The notes: generated by a model not told the origin, from the sequence alone. Numbered from the stretch's first letter, positions 7,778 through 17,796 are shown. The stretch: 64,000 nt of DNA from Streptomyces sp. NBC_00358 (GCF_036099295.1 NZ_CP107976.1:8618001-8682000); one strand, 5' to 3'. Program-made: numbers and translations.

Positions 7778-8986
7778 GTGACGTACGACGTCGGCGCACT
7801 GCGCGCCGAGATCCCCGCCCTGCTGTCCGGAGTCGCGCACTTCGACGGTCCGGGCGGCACGCAGACTCCGGCCCGGGTCGCCGGGGCGATCGCGGACGTA
7901 CTCACCGGCCCGTTGTCCATCCGGGGGAGCCTGACCCCGGGAGAGGTGAACGCGGAGGGCCTCGTCCAGGGTTTCCGGCAGGCCGTGGCCGACCTGGTGG
8001 GCGGTCATCCCTCCGGGGTCGTCTTCGGCCGCAGCGCCACCCAGCTCACGTACGACGTCTCCCGTACGCTCGCGAAGGACTGGGCCCCCGGTGACGAGGT
8101 CGTCGTCAGCCGCCTCGACCACGACGCGAACATCCGGCCCTGGATCCAGGCGGCGGAACGGGCCGGCGCCCAGGTGCGCTGGGCGGACTTCGACCCGGAG
8201 ACGGGCGAACTCCCGCCCTCGGCGGTGGGCGACCTGCTGTCCGAGCGCACCCGGCTGGTCGCGGTCACGGCCGCCTCGAACCTGATCGGGACCGTGCCCG
8301 ACGTCGCCGCGATCTCAGGCCTGGTCCACCGGTACCCGCGGGCACTGCTCCATGTGGACGGGGTGCACTACGCGGCGCACGCCTTCGTGGATCTCGGCCG
8401 GCTCGGTGCGGACTTCTTCGTGTGCTCGCCCTACAAGTTCCTCGGCCCGCACCACGGTGTTCTGACCGCCTCGCCGGAACTGCTGGAGCGGCTGCGGCCG
8501 GACAAACTGCTGCCGTCCACCGACGCGGTTCCCGAACGATTCGAACTGGGCACCCTGCCCTACGAGTTGCTCGCCGGCACCACCGCCGCGATCGACTTCC
8601 TCGCCGGACTCGGCGGTGACGGGACGGGCGGGCGCAGGGAGCGGCTGCGGTCGGCCTTCGCGGCGATCGAGCGGCACGAGGGCGCGCTGCGCGAGCGACT
8701 GGAGGAGGGCCTGGCCGCGTTGCCCGGTGTCACGGTCCGCTCGCGGGCGGCCGATCGCACGCCCACCCTGCTGCTGACGTTCGACGACCGTGACGCGGCC
8801 GCCGCCTGTGCGTTCCTGGCGGCCCGGGGCGTGCACGCTCCCGCCGGATCGTTCTACGCGCTGGAGGCGTCCCGGCATCTCGGCCTCGGTGACACCGGTG
8901 GTCTTCGCGTCGGCCTCTCGCCGTACAACGACGAGGGCGACGTGGAACGACTGCTGGAGGGCCTGGCGTCCTTCGTGCGCTCGTAG
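7778..8986 (+). CDS. Cysteine desulfurase-like class-V aminotransferase
   Basis: A 402-residue PLP enzyme of fold type I, class V. The cofactor lysine is in FVCSPYKFLGPHHG (about residue 216). HVDGVHYAAH supplies the Asp and His that hold the pyridine ring, and VVVSRLDHDANIRPW is the conserved substrate-side region. The opening HFDGPGGTQTPARV is characteristic of the cysteine-desulfurase-like subfamily, which lacks the SufS active-site Cys loop and has no proven substrate. GTG 7778 follows GAGGAG by 5 nt. It is transcribed alone and ends at a bidirectional hairpin facing the L,D-transpeptidase gene. Confidence 0.85.
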   Translation: MTYDVGALRAEIPALLSGVAHFDGPGGTQTPARVAGAIADVLTGPLSIRGSLTPGEVNAEGLVQGFRQAVADLVGGHPSGVVFGRSATQLTYDVSRTLAKDWAPGDEVVVSRLDHDANIRPWIQAAERAGAQVRWADFDPETGELPPSAVGDLLSERTRLVAVTAASNLIGTVPDVAAISGLVHRYPRALLHVDGVHYAAHAFVDLGRLGADFFVCSPYKFLGPHHGVLTASPELLERLRPDKLLPSTDAVPERFELGTLPYELLAGTTAAIDFLAGLGGDGTGGRRERLRSAFAAIERHEGALRERLEEGLAALPGVTVRSRAADRTPTLLLTFDDRDAAAACAFLAARGVHAPAGSFYALEASRHLGLGDTGGLRVGLSPYNDEGDVERLLEGLASFVRS

Positions 8987-9003
8987 GCGTCGCGAGCCGG
9001 CGA

Positions 9004-9051
9004 CGGCGAATCCAGGCCGTGTTCGTCCCGCCACCGGCCTGGAGTTCGCCG
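9004..9051. terminator. Bidirectional hairpin between convergent genes
   Basis: Arms 9004-9019 and 9035-9051 pair over 16 bp (CGGCGAA/TTCGCCG and TCCAGGCCG/CGGCCTGGA) with a single bulged G. It sits between the plus-strand desulfurase-like gene and the minus-strand L,D-transpeptidase gene and can serve both. Confidence 0.6.
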
Positions 9052-9074
9052 GTGCCGAACCGACAGGCGTGGCG

Positions 9075-10316
9075 TCAGTTGGACGCGCTGCCCGATACCC
9101 ACTCGCTCCACGGCATGTTCCAGTCGCCGAGGCCGTTGTCCGGGGCCACCTTGGCCTTGTCCGTGGAGTTCTTGACGATCACGACGTCACCGACCAGCGA
9201 GTGGTCGAAGAACCACGCGGCGGGCTGCGTGCCGTCGCCGGCGTTCCTGACGTCCTTCAGACCCACGCAGCCGTGGCTGGTGTTGACCTTGCCGAAGACC
9301 GAGTTGCCGCCCCAGTAGTTGCCGTGGATGAACGTGCCCGAGTCGGTCAGGCGCATGGCGTGCGGTACGGCCTTGATGTCGTACGAGGGCTTGCCGTCCT
9401 TCTCCGTGAGGCCGACGGTCGACGCGTTCATGTGGACGTGCCTGAACTTCTCGGAGATGACCATCCGGCCGTTGTACGTCGGGTGCTCGGCGCTGCCCGA
9501 CGAGATCGGGATGGTCTTGATCGTCTTGCCGTCCCGTACGACGGTCATCTGCTTCGTGCTCGCGTCGACGGTGCTGATCTGGCTCCGGCCGATCTTGAAC
9601 GTGGCCGTCTTCCGGACACCGTCGAGGTCCATCTTGACGGTGACGGTGGAGCCGGGCTTCCAGTAGTGCTCGGGGCGGAAGTCCAGACGGCTGTTGTTGA
9701 GCCAGTGGCCGACCACCTGCTCGCCGCTGCTGGAGCTGACCTGGATCTTCGACGCCACCCCGGCCTTGTCGCCGATCGCCTTGTCGAAGGTGAAGCTCAC
9801 CGGCATGCCCACACCGACGGTCGAGCCGTTCTCGGGGGAGAGGTGCCCGAGGAAGTCGTTGGCCGGGGAGACCGTGGAGATCGCGGCGTTCGTGGTGGCG
9901 GAGCGGCCCTGTGCGTCCTCGGCCTCCGCGGCGACCAGATATCGGGTGGCCTGCTTCAGCGGGGCGTTCGGTTTCCAGGACGTGCCGTCCGCCGACAGGG
10001 TGCCCGGAACCTCGGTACCGGTCGCGGTGGCGGTCATGGTCACCTTGGTGAGCACGCCGTTGCTGACGGTGACACGCACGGGGGCGTCGATCCCGACGCC
10101 GTGGACTCCTTGCCCGGTCGTGATCCTGATTCGGGCGTCCGAAGCGTCCTGGGCGGCCGTCTTAGGCGCCTGCGTCTGTGTCTGTGTCTGCGTCTGCGTT
10201 TCCGGGTGGGCCCCGGTGTCGTTGGTGGCGGCGTAACTGGTACCGCCCAGCGCCGTGAGTGCGAGTGCGCCGGCCGTAGCTATCAGCCCGGTGTGTCGCT
10301 TGCGTACGGTGATCAA
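9075..10316 (-). CDS. L,D-transpeptidase with Ig-like domains (Ldt_Mt2 type)
   Basis: A 413-residue exported enzyme that makes 3-3 peptidoglycan crosslinks. The start is TTG 10316 behind GGGAGA at good spacing. A signal peptide (TGLIATAGALALTALGGTSYA) precedes a run of TQ repeats (ETQTQTQTQTQ). Two Ig-like beta domains occupy about residues 60-250, and the YkuD catalytic domain about 255-385. Catalytic residues are in FIHGNYWGGNSVFG and SHGCVGL (nucleophile Cys about 355). The C-terminal extension (WNMPWSEWV) packs against the catalytic domain in this subfamily. Unusually for this family in Streptomyces, I see no lipobox Cys, so the protein may be secreted or N-terminally anchored. Confidence 0.9.
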   Translation of the reverse strand: MITVRKRHTGLIATAGALALTALGGTSYAATNDTGAHPETQTQTQTQTQAPKTAAQDASDARIRITTGQGVHGVGIDAPVRVTVSNGVLTKVTMTATATGTEVPGTLSADGTSWKPNAPLKQATRYLVAAEAEDAQGRSATTNAAISTVSPANDFLGHLSPENGSTVGVGMPVSFTFDKAIGDKAGVASKIQVSSSSGEQVVGHWLNNSRLDFRPEHYWKPGSTVTVKMDLDGVRKTATFKIGRSQISTVDASTKQMTVVRDGKTIKTIPISSGSAEHPTYNGRMVISEKFRHVHMNASTVGLTEKDGKPSYDIKAVPHAMRLTDSGTFIHGNYWGGNSVFGKVNTSHGCVGLKDVRNAGDGTQPAAWFFDHSLVGDVVIVKNSTDKAKVAPDNGLGDWNMPWSEWVSGSASN

Positions 10317-10628
10317 ACGCTTCTCCCATGCCGCTGGTTGCTGGATACCTGGAGCCCGTCACCGAAGGGGCGATCGGCTCCAAAGAAGCATTTTTACTCT
10401 TTAGTCCGTTTTGGGGGAGGGGTTTGTGGCGGGTTTCACGCGTATTGGCCTTGTCTGTCGGTGATCCCGTAGGGCCGTGTCGAGCCCTCCGGACCGGGCG
10501 CTTCGGGGCCGGGCGCCGGGCCCGGCATCGCGGGTCCCGGCGGCCGGGGTGACCGATCTCGTCGTCGGCGCCCATCGCGCGGGCTCTCCCGCCGCTGCTC
10601 CTCCTCCAGGGTGCCCCGCGTCCGCGTG

Positions 10629-10677
10629 TGTTTCCGTGACGTCAAACGTGATGTTGAATACGGAAACAATTTTGACA
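10629..10677 (+). promoter_or_regulatory. AT-richer operator/promoter region of the SGNH esterase gene
   Basis: Arms TGTTTCCGT (10629-10637) and ACGGAAACA (10660-10668) are a perfect 9-bp inverted repeat. Between them lies an 8-bp palindrome, TGACGTCA (10637-10644). Just downstream is TTGACA (10672-10677), a perfect -35 hexamer, although I find no matching -10 box at 16-18 nt. The cluster is 70-120 nt upstream of GTG 10747 and looks like a repressor- or activator-controlled promoter. The remaining bases between the two divergent genes (10317-10746) show no gene. Confidence 0.4.
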
Positions 10678-10746
10678 TGAACACTTCCGTCAAGTGGTTG
10701 CCGGTTGTACTAAATGAGGGCCAGCTTTCCCGCTCAGGGAGGTCCT

Positions 10747-11541
10747 GTGAGACGCGTCAAATTGCGATCCACCCTTGTCGCCCTCGGTCTCGCGATGATG
10801 TTCGGCCTGGTGCTGACCGGCCCGGCGCACGCCGCCGGGCCGGCCTATGCCGCGCTGGGGGATTCGTACTCGGCCGGCAACGGCGCAGGGAACTACGACA
10901 GTTCGAGCGGAGACTGCCACCGCAGCCTCAGCGCCTATCCCTACCTGTGGAAGAACGCCCACGCACCGTCCTCGTTCGCCGACACTTCCTGCTCCGGCGC
11001 GGTCACCACGGATGTGACGAACAACCAGCTCGCCCCGCTGAACTCCTCCACCGGCCTCGTCTCCCTCACCATCGGCGGCAACGACGCCGGCTTCTCGGAC
11101 GTCATGACCACCTGCGTGACCGGCTCGGACACCGACTGTGTCAATCGCGTGACCACGGCCGAGAACTACGCCCGGAACACACTCCCCGCTCGCCTGGACG
11201 CCACCTACGACGCCATCCGCGCCAAGGCGCCCAATGCCAAGGTGGTCGTTCTGGGCTACCCGCACATGTATACGCTCAACGTCTTCTGCGTCGGCCTCAG
11301 CGCCACCAAGCACAGCAAGATCGACGAGGCCTCGGACGTCATCGACAGCGTGATCGCCGGCCGTGCCGCCGCCCACGGCTTCGTCTTCGGAGACGTCCGC
11401 ACCGCGTTCGGCGGTCATGAGCTGTGCTCCAGCGACGGCTGGCTGCACTCCCTGGTGGTCTCGCCGAGCTGGGAGTCCTACCACCCCACCGCCACCGGCC
11501 ACGCCAGTGGCTACTACCCCGTCCTCAACGCCAACAGCTGA
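10747..11541 (+). CDS. Secreted SGNH/GDSL esterase-lipase
   Basis: A 264-residue exported hydrolase. I start it at GTG 10747, preceded by AGGGAGGTCCT; an upstream ATG at 10714 lacks a ribosome-binding site and would spoil the signal peptide. Residues 1-31 are a Sec signal (RRVKLRSTLVALGLAMMFGL, cleavage after AHA). The four SGNH blocks are YAALGDSYSAG (nucleophile Ser), SGAVTTD (Gly), LTIGGNDAGF (Asn) and ESYHPTATGH (His). Six Cys residues probably form disulfides. It resembles the secreted Streptomyces lipases related to S. coelicolor SCO1725/SCO7513 as I recall them. The substrate (lipid or acetylated polysaccharide) cannot be told from sequence. Confidence 0.9.
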   Translation: MRRVKLRSTLVALGLAMMFGLVLTGPAHAAGPAYAALGDSYSAGNGAGNYDSSSGDCHRSLSAYPYLWKNAHAPSSFADTSCSGAVTTDVTNNQLAPLNSSTGLVSLTIGGNDAGFSDVMTTCVTGSDTDCVNRVTTAENYARNTLPARLDATYDAIRAKAPNAKVVVLGYPHMYTLNVFCVGLSATKHSKIDEASDVIDSVIAGRAAAHGFVFGDVRTAFGGHELCSSDGWLHSLVVSPSWESYHPTATGHASGYYPVLNANS

Positions 11542-11730
11542 CCTCCCCCGGGGGGTGAGCCGACCAGGCCGGCCCCCGGACCTCCCTCGTCAAACGCCGG
11601 GCCCGCCCCTGTCGGCCGCTTCGGCGGCCGGCCTCCGCGGAAAAGGCACTCGTCGTCACGCGGACGAGTACAGGCGGGGCGCGATCGAGATCGTGCGGTG
11701 GTCAGGCGAGCGCGGCCACCTGGTCCTGAC

Positions 11731-11768
11731 CTGACGACCTCGTTCACGGCTCACCGTGCACGAGGTCG

Positions 11769-11772
<4 letters not shown>
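11731..11772. terminator. Bidirectional terminator between SGNH and MerR genes
   Basis: Arms CTGACGACCTCGT (11731-11743) and its complement (11760-11772) pair perfectly over 13 bp. After one mismatch, CACGG/CCGTG adds 5 bp closing a CTCA loop. The right arm overlaps the stop codon of the minus-strand MerR gene (11769-11771). Confidence 0.7.
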
Positions 11773-12875
<1,103 letters not shown>

Positions 12876-13102
12876 CCGCGGGGGGACGGGTCAGGCGTAC
12901 GGCTGCAGCGGTTCATGACGGGCCTCGCCTCGATTCCGGAGCCGTCAGGGACCGACCGGTCCGCCGGGCTCACCCCTGCTTCGGCGCGGGGCGGCACTCC
13001 GGATGCAAGAACCGCCCGTCCTGGCGACGGGACAGCCCGGCATCCCCTTGGGCGGCACCGCGCCGGGCCCGCCGAGGACTCACCTTCCGGGCGCTCCTGG
13101 TC

Positions 13103-13235
13103 GGGTCGAGCCGAACCCCGTCGAGCCGAAGCCGGGTCGAACCGAGCCGAAGCGGGTCGAGCCGAACCGGGTCGAGCTGGGTCGTTTCGAACCGAGGCCG
13201 GTCGGATCGGGGCCGGTCGGATCGGGGCGCCGAGG
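13103..13235. repeat. Imperfect tandem repeats in a non-coding gap
   Basis: Units close to GGGTCGAGCCGAAC recur at 13103, 13118, 13133, 13153 and 13168 with a 15-20 nt spacing, followed by two copies of CCGGTCGGATCGGGG (from 13198). All frames through them are low-complexity, so I see no gene between 12876 and 13288. It resembles slipped-strand repeat expansion in an intergenic region. Confidence 0.55.
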
Positions 13236-13288
13236 CCGGGGAGGCCGTCGCGCCATGGGCCGAGACCCTGTGCGGTCGGCCGCGTCCG

Positions 13289-14176
13289 TCACGCGACCGG
13301 CGTGACGCTTCGCGCGCGCTGAGGCGCCATCGCCCAGCGCACGGCCGATGTGAAGGCGGTGCCCAGCGGGCGTACGCACACGCTGTCCACCAACTGCATT
13401 CGGGGCAGCCGTAGTTCGGCGGCGGCCCAAGTGGGCAGCAGGGACACCGCGTTCGCGGCGAGCACGCCGTACGGGAGGCGGGCCACGAGCGGCACGGGCG
13501 GGTTCAGCAGCAGGAACCGCGCCGCGTCGCGAGCTTCCGGGGTCGCCCGGATCTCGCCGCGGTACGCGGACAGCCGATCGGCGAGCTCGGCACGGTTCGT
13601 CGGCGCGTCCAGGACACCCAGCGCGGCGGCGACGCGGGCCGTGTCCGCCACGTACGCGTCGCAGTCGGCACCGGACAGCGGACGGGCGCCGTACCGCTGA
13701 TGCGCGCGCAGGAAGCTGTCGATCTCCGCGACGTGGACCCAGCCGAGGAGGTGCGGATCCGCCGCGTGATACGCCGTGCCCCGCGAGGTGACGCCACGCA
13801 CCCGCTCATGGACCGCCCGAACCCGGTCGCAGGCCTCCTGGGCGCTCTCGGCCGTTCCGTACGTCGTCACCGCGAGGAAGGTGCTGGTGCGCTGGAGTCT
13901 TCCCCAGGGGTCCCCGCGGAAGCCCGAGTGCGCGGACACGGCGGCCATGGCGAGCGGGTGGAGCGACTGGAGCAACAGCGCGGAGAGCCCGCCGATGAAC
14001 ATCGACGCGTCTCCGTGCACCGTGCGGATGGGGCGGTCGGGGCCGAACCAGCGAGGTCCGGGCGTGCCGTGGATACGCGCGCGGTTCTTCGGTCCGTCCG
14101 GGCCCGCGACCCTGGTGAACAGGGCGCTGCCCAGCCGTTCCCGCACTCCGCCGCCGTCCGCTCCGGTCAGTCTCAT
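13289..14176 (-). CDS. DUF2236 (MpaB-type) oxygenase-like protein
   Basis: A 295-residue protein of the DUF2236/MpaB family, which includes heme enzymes such as latex-clearing protein. Recognisable parts are VHGDASMFIGGLSALLLQSL, HPLAMAAVSAHSGFRGDPWG, TTYGTAESAQEACDRVRAVH, TSRGTAYHAADPHLLGWVHV and the C-terminal LLPTWAAAELRLPR. The conserved His residues in HPLAM and the DPHLLGWVH helix are those expected near the cofactor. I start it at ATG 14176, 13 nt after GGGAG; TTG 14179 is also possible. The longer open frame upstream to 14491 is low-complexity. The gap 14177-14494 holds no other gene. Its physiological substrate is unknown. Confidence 0.85.
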   Translation of the reverse strand: MRLTGADGGGVRERLGSALFTRVAGPDGPKNRARIHGTPGPRWFGPDRPIRTVHGDASMFIGGLSALLLQSLHPLAMAAVSAHSGFRGDPWGRLQRTSTFLAVTTYGTAESAQEACDRVRAVHERVRGVTSRGTAYHAADPHLLGWVHVAEIDSFLRAHQRYGARPLSGADCDAYVADTARVAAALGVLDAPTNRAELADRLSAYRGEIRATPEARDAARFLLLNPPVPLVARLPYGVLAANAVSLLPTWAAAELRLPRMQLVDSVCVRPLGTAFTSAVRWAMAPQRARSVTPVA

Positions 14177-14494
14177 CAAGACGATGGTCTCCCTTCGCGT
14201 CGAGTTCCCGCGGCCGCGCGACCTGTCGGGGACCGCCGGTCGATCGGCCGGCCGGCGCCACCCGGTGGACCGTCCCCGGCCGAGTCGGCGCGCCGGGTCC
14301 CGCGGATGCGGTCCGCGACCTCGGGTTCCGGGGCCGCGCACCGACGGAAGCACCTCCCAGCATGCCCGAACCCGGGGAGGAAGGTCCACGGGTACCCGGG
14401 GGCCACTGGACGACGCGCCCGACGAGGACGCTTGGCCGCGTACCGGTGGTGTCCTGTGGCCATCGCATCGGCACCGGGCATGTCGGGACACGGC

Positions 14495-15445
14495 TCACAG
14501 GGTGATGCGGGTGCCCCATTCCTCCGCTCGGGCGACCTCGTGGGCGACGTGCGCGGCGGCGACGTCGAGCGCCGCGTGCCCCGTCGACTTGAACAGGGTG
14601 AGTTCGCCGTCGTCGGCCCGGCCGGGGTGTTCGCCGCCCAGGACCGAACCGAGAAGGATCACCGACCGCTCGGGCGGGAGGTCCTGCAGCTCATGGGCGC
14701 CGGAGGGAGGCCGGGTCGTGGCGGCGCCGTGCCATTCGGCGAAGAGGGAGGAGTCCCGGACGGTGTCGGCGTCCAGTTCGGGCCCGTGGGAGCCGCCCAC
14801 CGAGCTGATGTGCGTGCCGGGAGCCAGCCATGCGCGGCGGATCACCGGTCGCACGGCGCCGGTGCAGCAGAACACCGTGTCGGCCTCGCGCACCGCCGCC
14901 TCGATGCTGTCCGTGACCCGGCCTGCCGGGTGGAGCGCGGCGACGCTCCCGGCGCGCTCGGGATCGCGTCCCGCGACGGAGACGGGCGTCGCGGGATCGA
15001 GCGCCGCGAGCAGCGCGACCTGGGCACGGGCCTGGGCACCGGTTCCGACGACGGCGATCTGGGTGGCGTCCGGACGGGCCAGCGCCCTCGCGCTCAACGT
15101 GGCGGTCGCCGCGGTGCGGACCTCGGTGAGTGACTCGGCGTCCATCAGGGCCAACGGGCGGCCGTCCACCTCGTCGAACAGCGCGACGATGCCCCGGTGC
15201 GTGCTGCGTCCCGGCCGTGCCGGGTCGGCGAACACGGAGACGAGCTTGGCCGCGAGCCCGAGACCGGGCACATGGCCGGGCATGGCACCGAGCAGTCCGC
15301 CCGGGGCGTGGGCGGCGATCCGCGGCGGCACCGAGACCTCGTCACGGCCGACGGCGACGAGGGCCGTGGCCACGGCGTCCAGCACGCGCCGCGGGTCGAG
15401 TGCGGCGCGCGTCTGCGCCCCGCCGAGGAAGAGGAGCTCGCTCAT
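14495..15445 (-). CDS. Ornithine cyclodeaminase / mu-crystallin family enzyme
   Basis: A 316-residue NAD(P)-dependent enzyme. The nucleotide-binding turn VVGTGAQARAQVALL is at about residue 126-140, preceded by the substrate-loop region LMDAESLTEVRTAATATLSA. Later motifs include CCTGAVRPVIRRAWLAPGTH and GGSHGPELDADTVRDS. Family members catalyse ornithine cyclodeamination, ketimine reduction or N-alkyl amino-acid oxidation, so the substrate is not predictable here. ATG 15445 overlaps the stop of the upstream IclR gene (ATGA), so the pair is one operon. Context places it in the putative amino-compound catabolic island 14495-21790. Confidence 0.88.
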   Translation of the reverse strand: MSELLFLGGAQTRAALDPRRVLDAVATALVAVGRDEVSVPPRIAAHAPGGLLGAMPGHVPGLGLAAKLVSVFADPARPGRSTHRGIVALFDEVDGRPLALMDAESLTEVRTAATATLSARALARPDATQIAVVGTGAQARAQVALLAALDPATPVSVAGRDPERAGSVAALHPAGRVTDSIEAAVREADTVFCCTGAVRPVIRRAWLAPGTHISSVGGSHGPELDADTVRDSSLFAEWHGAATTRPPSGAHELQDLPPERSVILLGSVLGGEHPGRADDGELTLFKSTGHAALDVAAAHVAHEVARAEEWGTRITL

Positions 15446-16266
15446 ACCGGACCTTCGGTGGAGATGGAGGTGGAGCTGGACGCGGGCGTGGACGGCGACG
15501 TGACCGTGGACGGGGACGAAGGCGCAGGGCCGGAGAGGATCCGCGTCAGCTCGTCCGTCGCGTTCCGCAGGTGCGCCCGCAGGTGCGGAAGCCGCTCCTC
15601 GTCGAACTCCGCGCCCAGTCCGACCAGGGTGAGGGCGCATACGGGCACTCCCGGACGGGTGAGCACGGCACGGGCCAGCGAGGCGACCGGCTGTTCGTTG
15701 CGCCCGTACTCGACGGCGAATCCCGTCCGTTCGGCGCGCTCGATGTCGGCGAGCAGTCCGTCGGGTCCGGCCAGCGGGTACCCGCCCTGCTCCGCCGCAC
15801 GCAGATAGGGGACCCGGTCGGCCGACGGGAGGGACGCGACGAGGGCGAGCGGACCGGCGAACCGGTGAACGGGCAGGGCCTCGCCGGTCAGGCTGCTGAT
15901 CATCGCCAGACGGTCGGGGCGTACGACATCGATCACGCGCGAGCGGTCGGCCTCCGGCACCTGGAGGTTGACCATCATGCCGGTGCGCTCGGACAGCGCG
16001 GTGAGAACCGGCCGGGCGAGCGCTCCGAGTGAGTTCCTGGCCGCCGAGGACGACAGTTGCAGGACCGCCGTGCCGGGCAGATAGCGGTCACCGGCGCGCA
16101 GCACCCAGCCACGCCGGACCAGGTCGACGAGAACGCGGTAGGCGGTCGCGCGATGCAGCCCGACCTCCTCGGCCAGGTCGGTCAGACGCGGGGGTTGGGA
16201 CGCACGGGCCACGGCCTCGACCAGGTCCAGGGCCTTGTCCACGGCGGTACGGGGTGCTTCGGGCAA
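15442..16266 (-). CDS. IclR-family transcriptional regulator
   Basis: A 274-residue regulator. The N-terminal winged helix reads KALDLVEAVARASQPPRLTD and LAEEVGLHRATAYRVLVDLV (about 11-55). The IclR effector domain follows (about 75-255), with MMVNLQVPEADRSRVIDVV and the C-terminal block VCALTLVGLGAEFDEERL. A Ser/Pro/Thr-rich tail closes it. TTG 16266 sits 9 nt after AAGGAG. It is divergent from the amidohydrolase gene and co-transcribed with the ornithine-cyclodeaminase-like gene. Palindromes at 16325-16355 are its likely operator, so it probably controls both flanks in response to a pathway metabolite. Confidence 0.88.
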   Translation of the reverse strand: MPEAPRTAVDKALDLVEAVARASQPPRLTDLAEEVGLHRATAYRVLVDLVRRGWVLRAGDRYLPGTAVLQLSSSAARNSLGALARPVLTALSERTGMMVNLQVPEADRSRVIDVVRPDRLAMISSLTGEALPVHRFAGPLALVASLPSADRVPYLRAAEQGGYPLAGPDGLLADIERAERTGFAVEYGRNEQPVASLARAVLTRPGVPVCALTLVGLGAEFDEERLPHLRAHLRNATDELTRILSGPAPSSPSTVTSPSTPASSSTSISTEGPV

Positions 16267-16324
16267 TTCCGACCACTCCTTGTGGCGTCGTGAGATGCGA
16301 GCGTACGGTAGCGCATGTTGCAGG

Positions 16325-16355
16325 AGACGATACGTCTGTTACGTAGAGCGTAACA
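16325..16355. promoter_or_regulatory. Candidate IclR operator in the divergent promoter
   Basis: Two adjoining palindromes lie between the IclR and amidohydrolase genes: AGACG-ATA-CGTCT (16325-16337) and TGTTACG-TAGAG-CGTAACA (16337-16355), both perfect. Size and position fit IclR-type operators. Assignment to this regulator is by location only. Confidence 0.55.
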
Positions 16356-16407
16356 ATGGCTCGACAGGGCCGATCCTGATCCGGACAGAGCGACTACTGA
16401 GGTGAAG

Positions 16408-17796
16408 ATGACGGACGAGGCTTCGGGCGCACCGGCCCCCCACGCGCCCGCGGTGACAGGGGCTGTCGCGGTGTACCGCGGCGCGACGCTGTTCGACGGA
16501 ACCGGGCGGCCGGCCAGGGGTTCGACGTCGATCGTGATCGACGGCCCCGTCATCCGCGCCGTCGGGGACGACGCGGAGATCGCCGGGAGCCTGCCCGCCG
16601 ACGCCCAGGTCTTCGACCTCGACGGCCGCTTCGTCGTCCCCGGTCTGATCGACGCGCACCAGCACATCGCGACGCCGCCCGACCGGCCGGCCGCCGAGGT
16701 GGTGCTGCGACGGCTCGTCCACAGCGGGGTCACGGCGATCCGCGACATGGCCGACGACCTGCGCCAGGTGGGGGACCTGGCGAGGGCGACGCTCGTCGGC
16801 GAGATCCCCGGCCCCGACATCCGGTACGCCGCGCTGATGGCGGGTCCCGGCTTCTTCGTCGACCCGCGCACCCACCAGGTGTCCCAGGGCGAGACGCCCG
16901 GCGCGGTGCCGTGGATGCAGGCGATCACGAAGGACACCGATCTGCGGCTGGCCGTCGCGCTGGCGCGCGGAACGCACGCCTCCGCCATCAAGGTGTACGC
17001 GGACCTCGACCACACCACCGTCGCCGCGATCACCGCTGAGGCGCACCGCCAGGGCGTCCCCGTCTGGGCGCACGCCACCGTCTTCCCCGCCACGCCCGGC
17101 CAGATCGTCGCGGCCGGCGCGGACAGCGTCTCGCATGTCACCCTGCTCGCGTTCGAGGGCACGGACGGACCTCTGATCAGCTACAAGAACAAGCCGCCGG
17201 TCGAGTACGGGCGGTTCGCCGCCGGCGACGACCCCCGTATCGAGGAGCTCTTCGCCCTGATGCGGCGGAAGGGCACCGTCCTGGACGCCACCGCGGGCAT
17301 GTGGGCGAGCGAGGCACTCGCGGGCGAGGGGTCCGAGGACGCCGCGCGGGCCGCGGCCAACACCGAACTCGCCGCGGTGCTCACCGCCCAGGCCCACCGC
17401 GCCGGTGTGGACATCGCCACCGGCACGGACTACGAGACCGATCCCGTTGACCCCTTCCCCGCCCTGTACGACGAGTTGGCGTTCCTCGTGAACCGCTGCG
17501 GGATGTCGCCCGCGCAGGTGCTGCGCTCGGCCACGCTGATCGGCGCCCGGAGCGCCGGTGCCGAGGACATCATGGGAAGCGTCGAGGCGGGCAAGCTCGC
17601 CAACTTCGTCGTCCTGGACGACGATCCGCTGCGGGACATCGAGCATCTGCGCAGCGTCACGCTGACCGTCAAGCGAGGGCGGCGCTTCGAGCGGCGCGAC
17701 TTCGAGCGCGCCACCGGCGCCGGTCCGTCCGACCGCGTCCGGACCCCCGGGGCCGAGGAGCCCGCAGCGACCCACCCCGTCGAGGAGACCCGATGA
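16408..17796 (+). CDS. Metal-dependent amidohydrolase (imidazolonepropionase-like)
   Basis: A 462-residue amidohydrolase. Beta strand 1 has the metal motif DAHQHIATPPD (about residue 80), followed by SGVTAIRDMADDL. AIKVYADL carries the lysine expected to be carboxylated. WAHATVFP and DSVSHVTLLA give later histidines, and ATGTDYETDP supplies the final aspartate. C-terminal SVEAGKLANFVVLDDDPL is the second beta-sandwich half. Substrates in this group are cyclic amides, dipeptides and related C-N bonds. I start at ATG 16408 with GAGGTGAAG upstream; GTG 16402 lies inside that ribosome-binding site. Its stop overlaps the next start (ATGA). Confidence 0.87.
   Translation: MTDEASGAPAPHAPAVTGAVAVYRGATLFDGTGRPARGSTSIVIDGPVIRAVGDDAEIAGSLPADAQVFDLDGRFVVPGLIDAHQHIATPPDRPAAEVVLRRLVHSGVTAIRDMADDLRQVGDLARATLVGEIPGPDIRYAALMAGPGFFVDPRTHQVSQGETPGAVPWMQAITKDTDLRLAVALARGTHASAIKVYADLDHTTVAAITAEAHRQGVPVWAHATVFPATPGQIVAAGADSVSHVTLLAFEGTDGPLISYKNKPPVEYGRFAAGDDPRIEELFALMRRKGTVLDATAGMWASEALAGEGSEDAARAAANTELAAVLTAQAHRAGVDIATGTDYETDPVDPFPALYDELAFLVNRCGMSPAQVLRSATLIGARSAGAEDIMGSVEAGKLANFVVLDDDPLRDIEHLRSVTLTVKRGRRFERRDFERATGAGPSDRVRTPGAEEPAATHPVEETR

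Noticed and set aside
10672..10677. Complete sigma-70-type promoter from the TTGACA hexamer
   Set aside because: No TAnnnT box is found at 16-18 nt downstream; only the region as a whole is reported.
13103..13235. CRISPR array
   Set aside because: Units are only about 15 nt, contiguous and imperfect, with no unique spacers and no cas genes.
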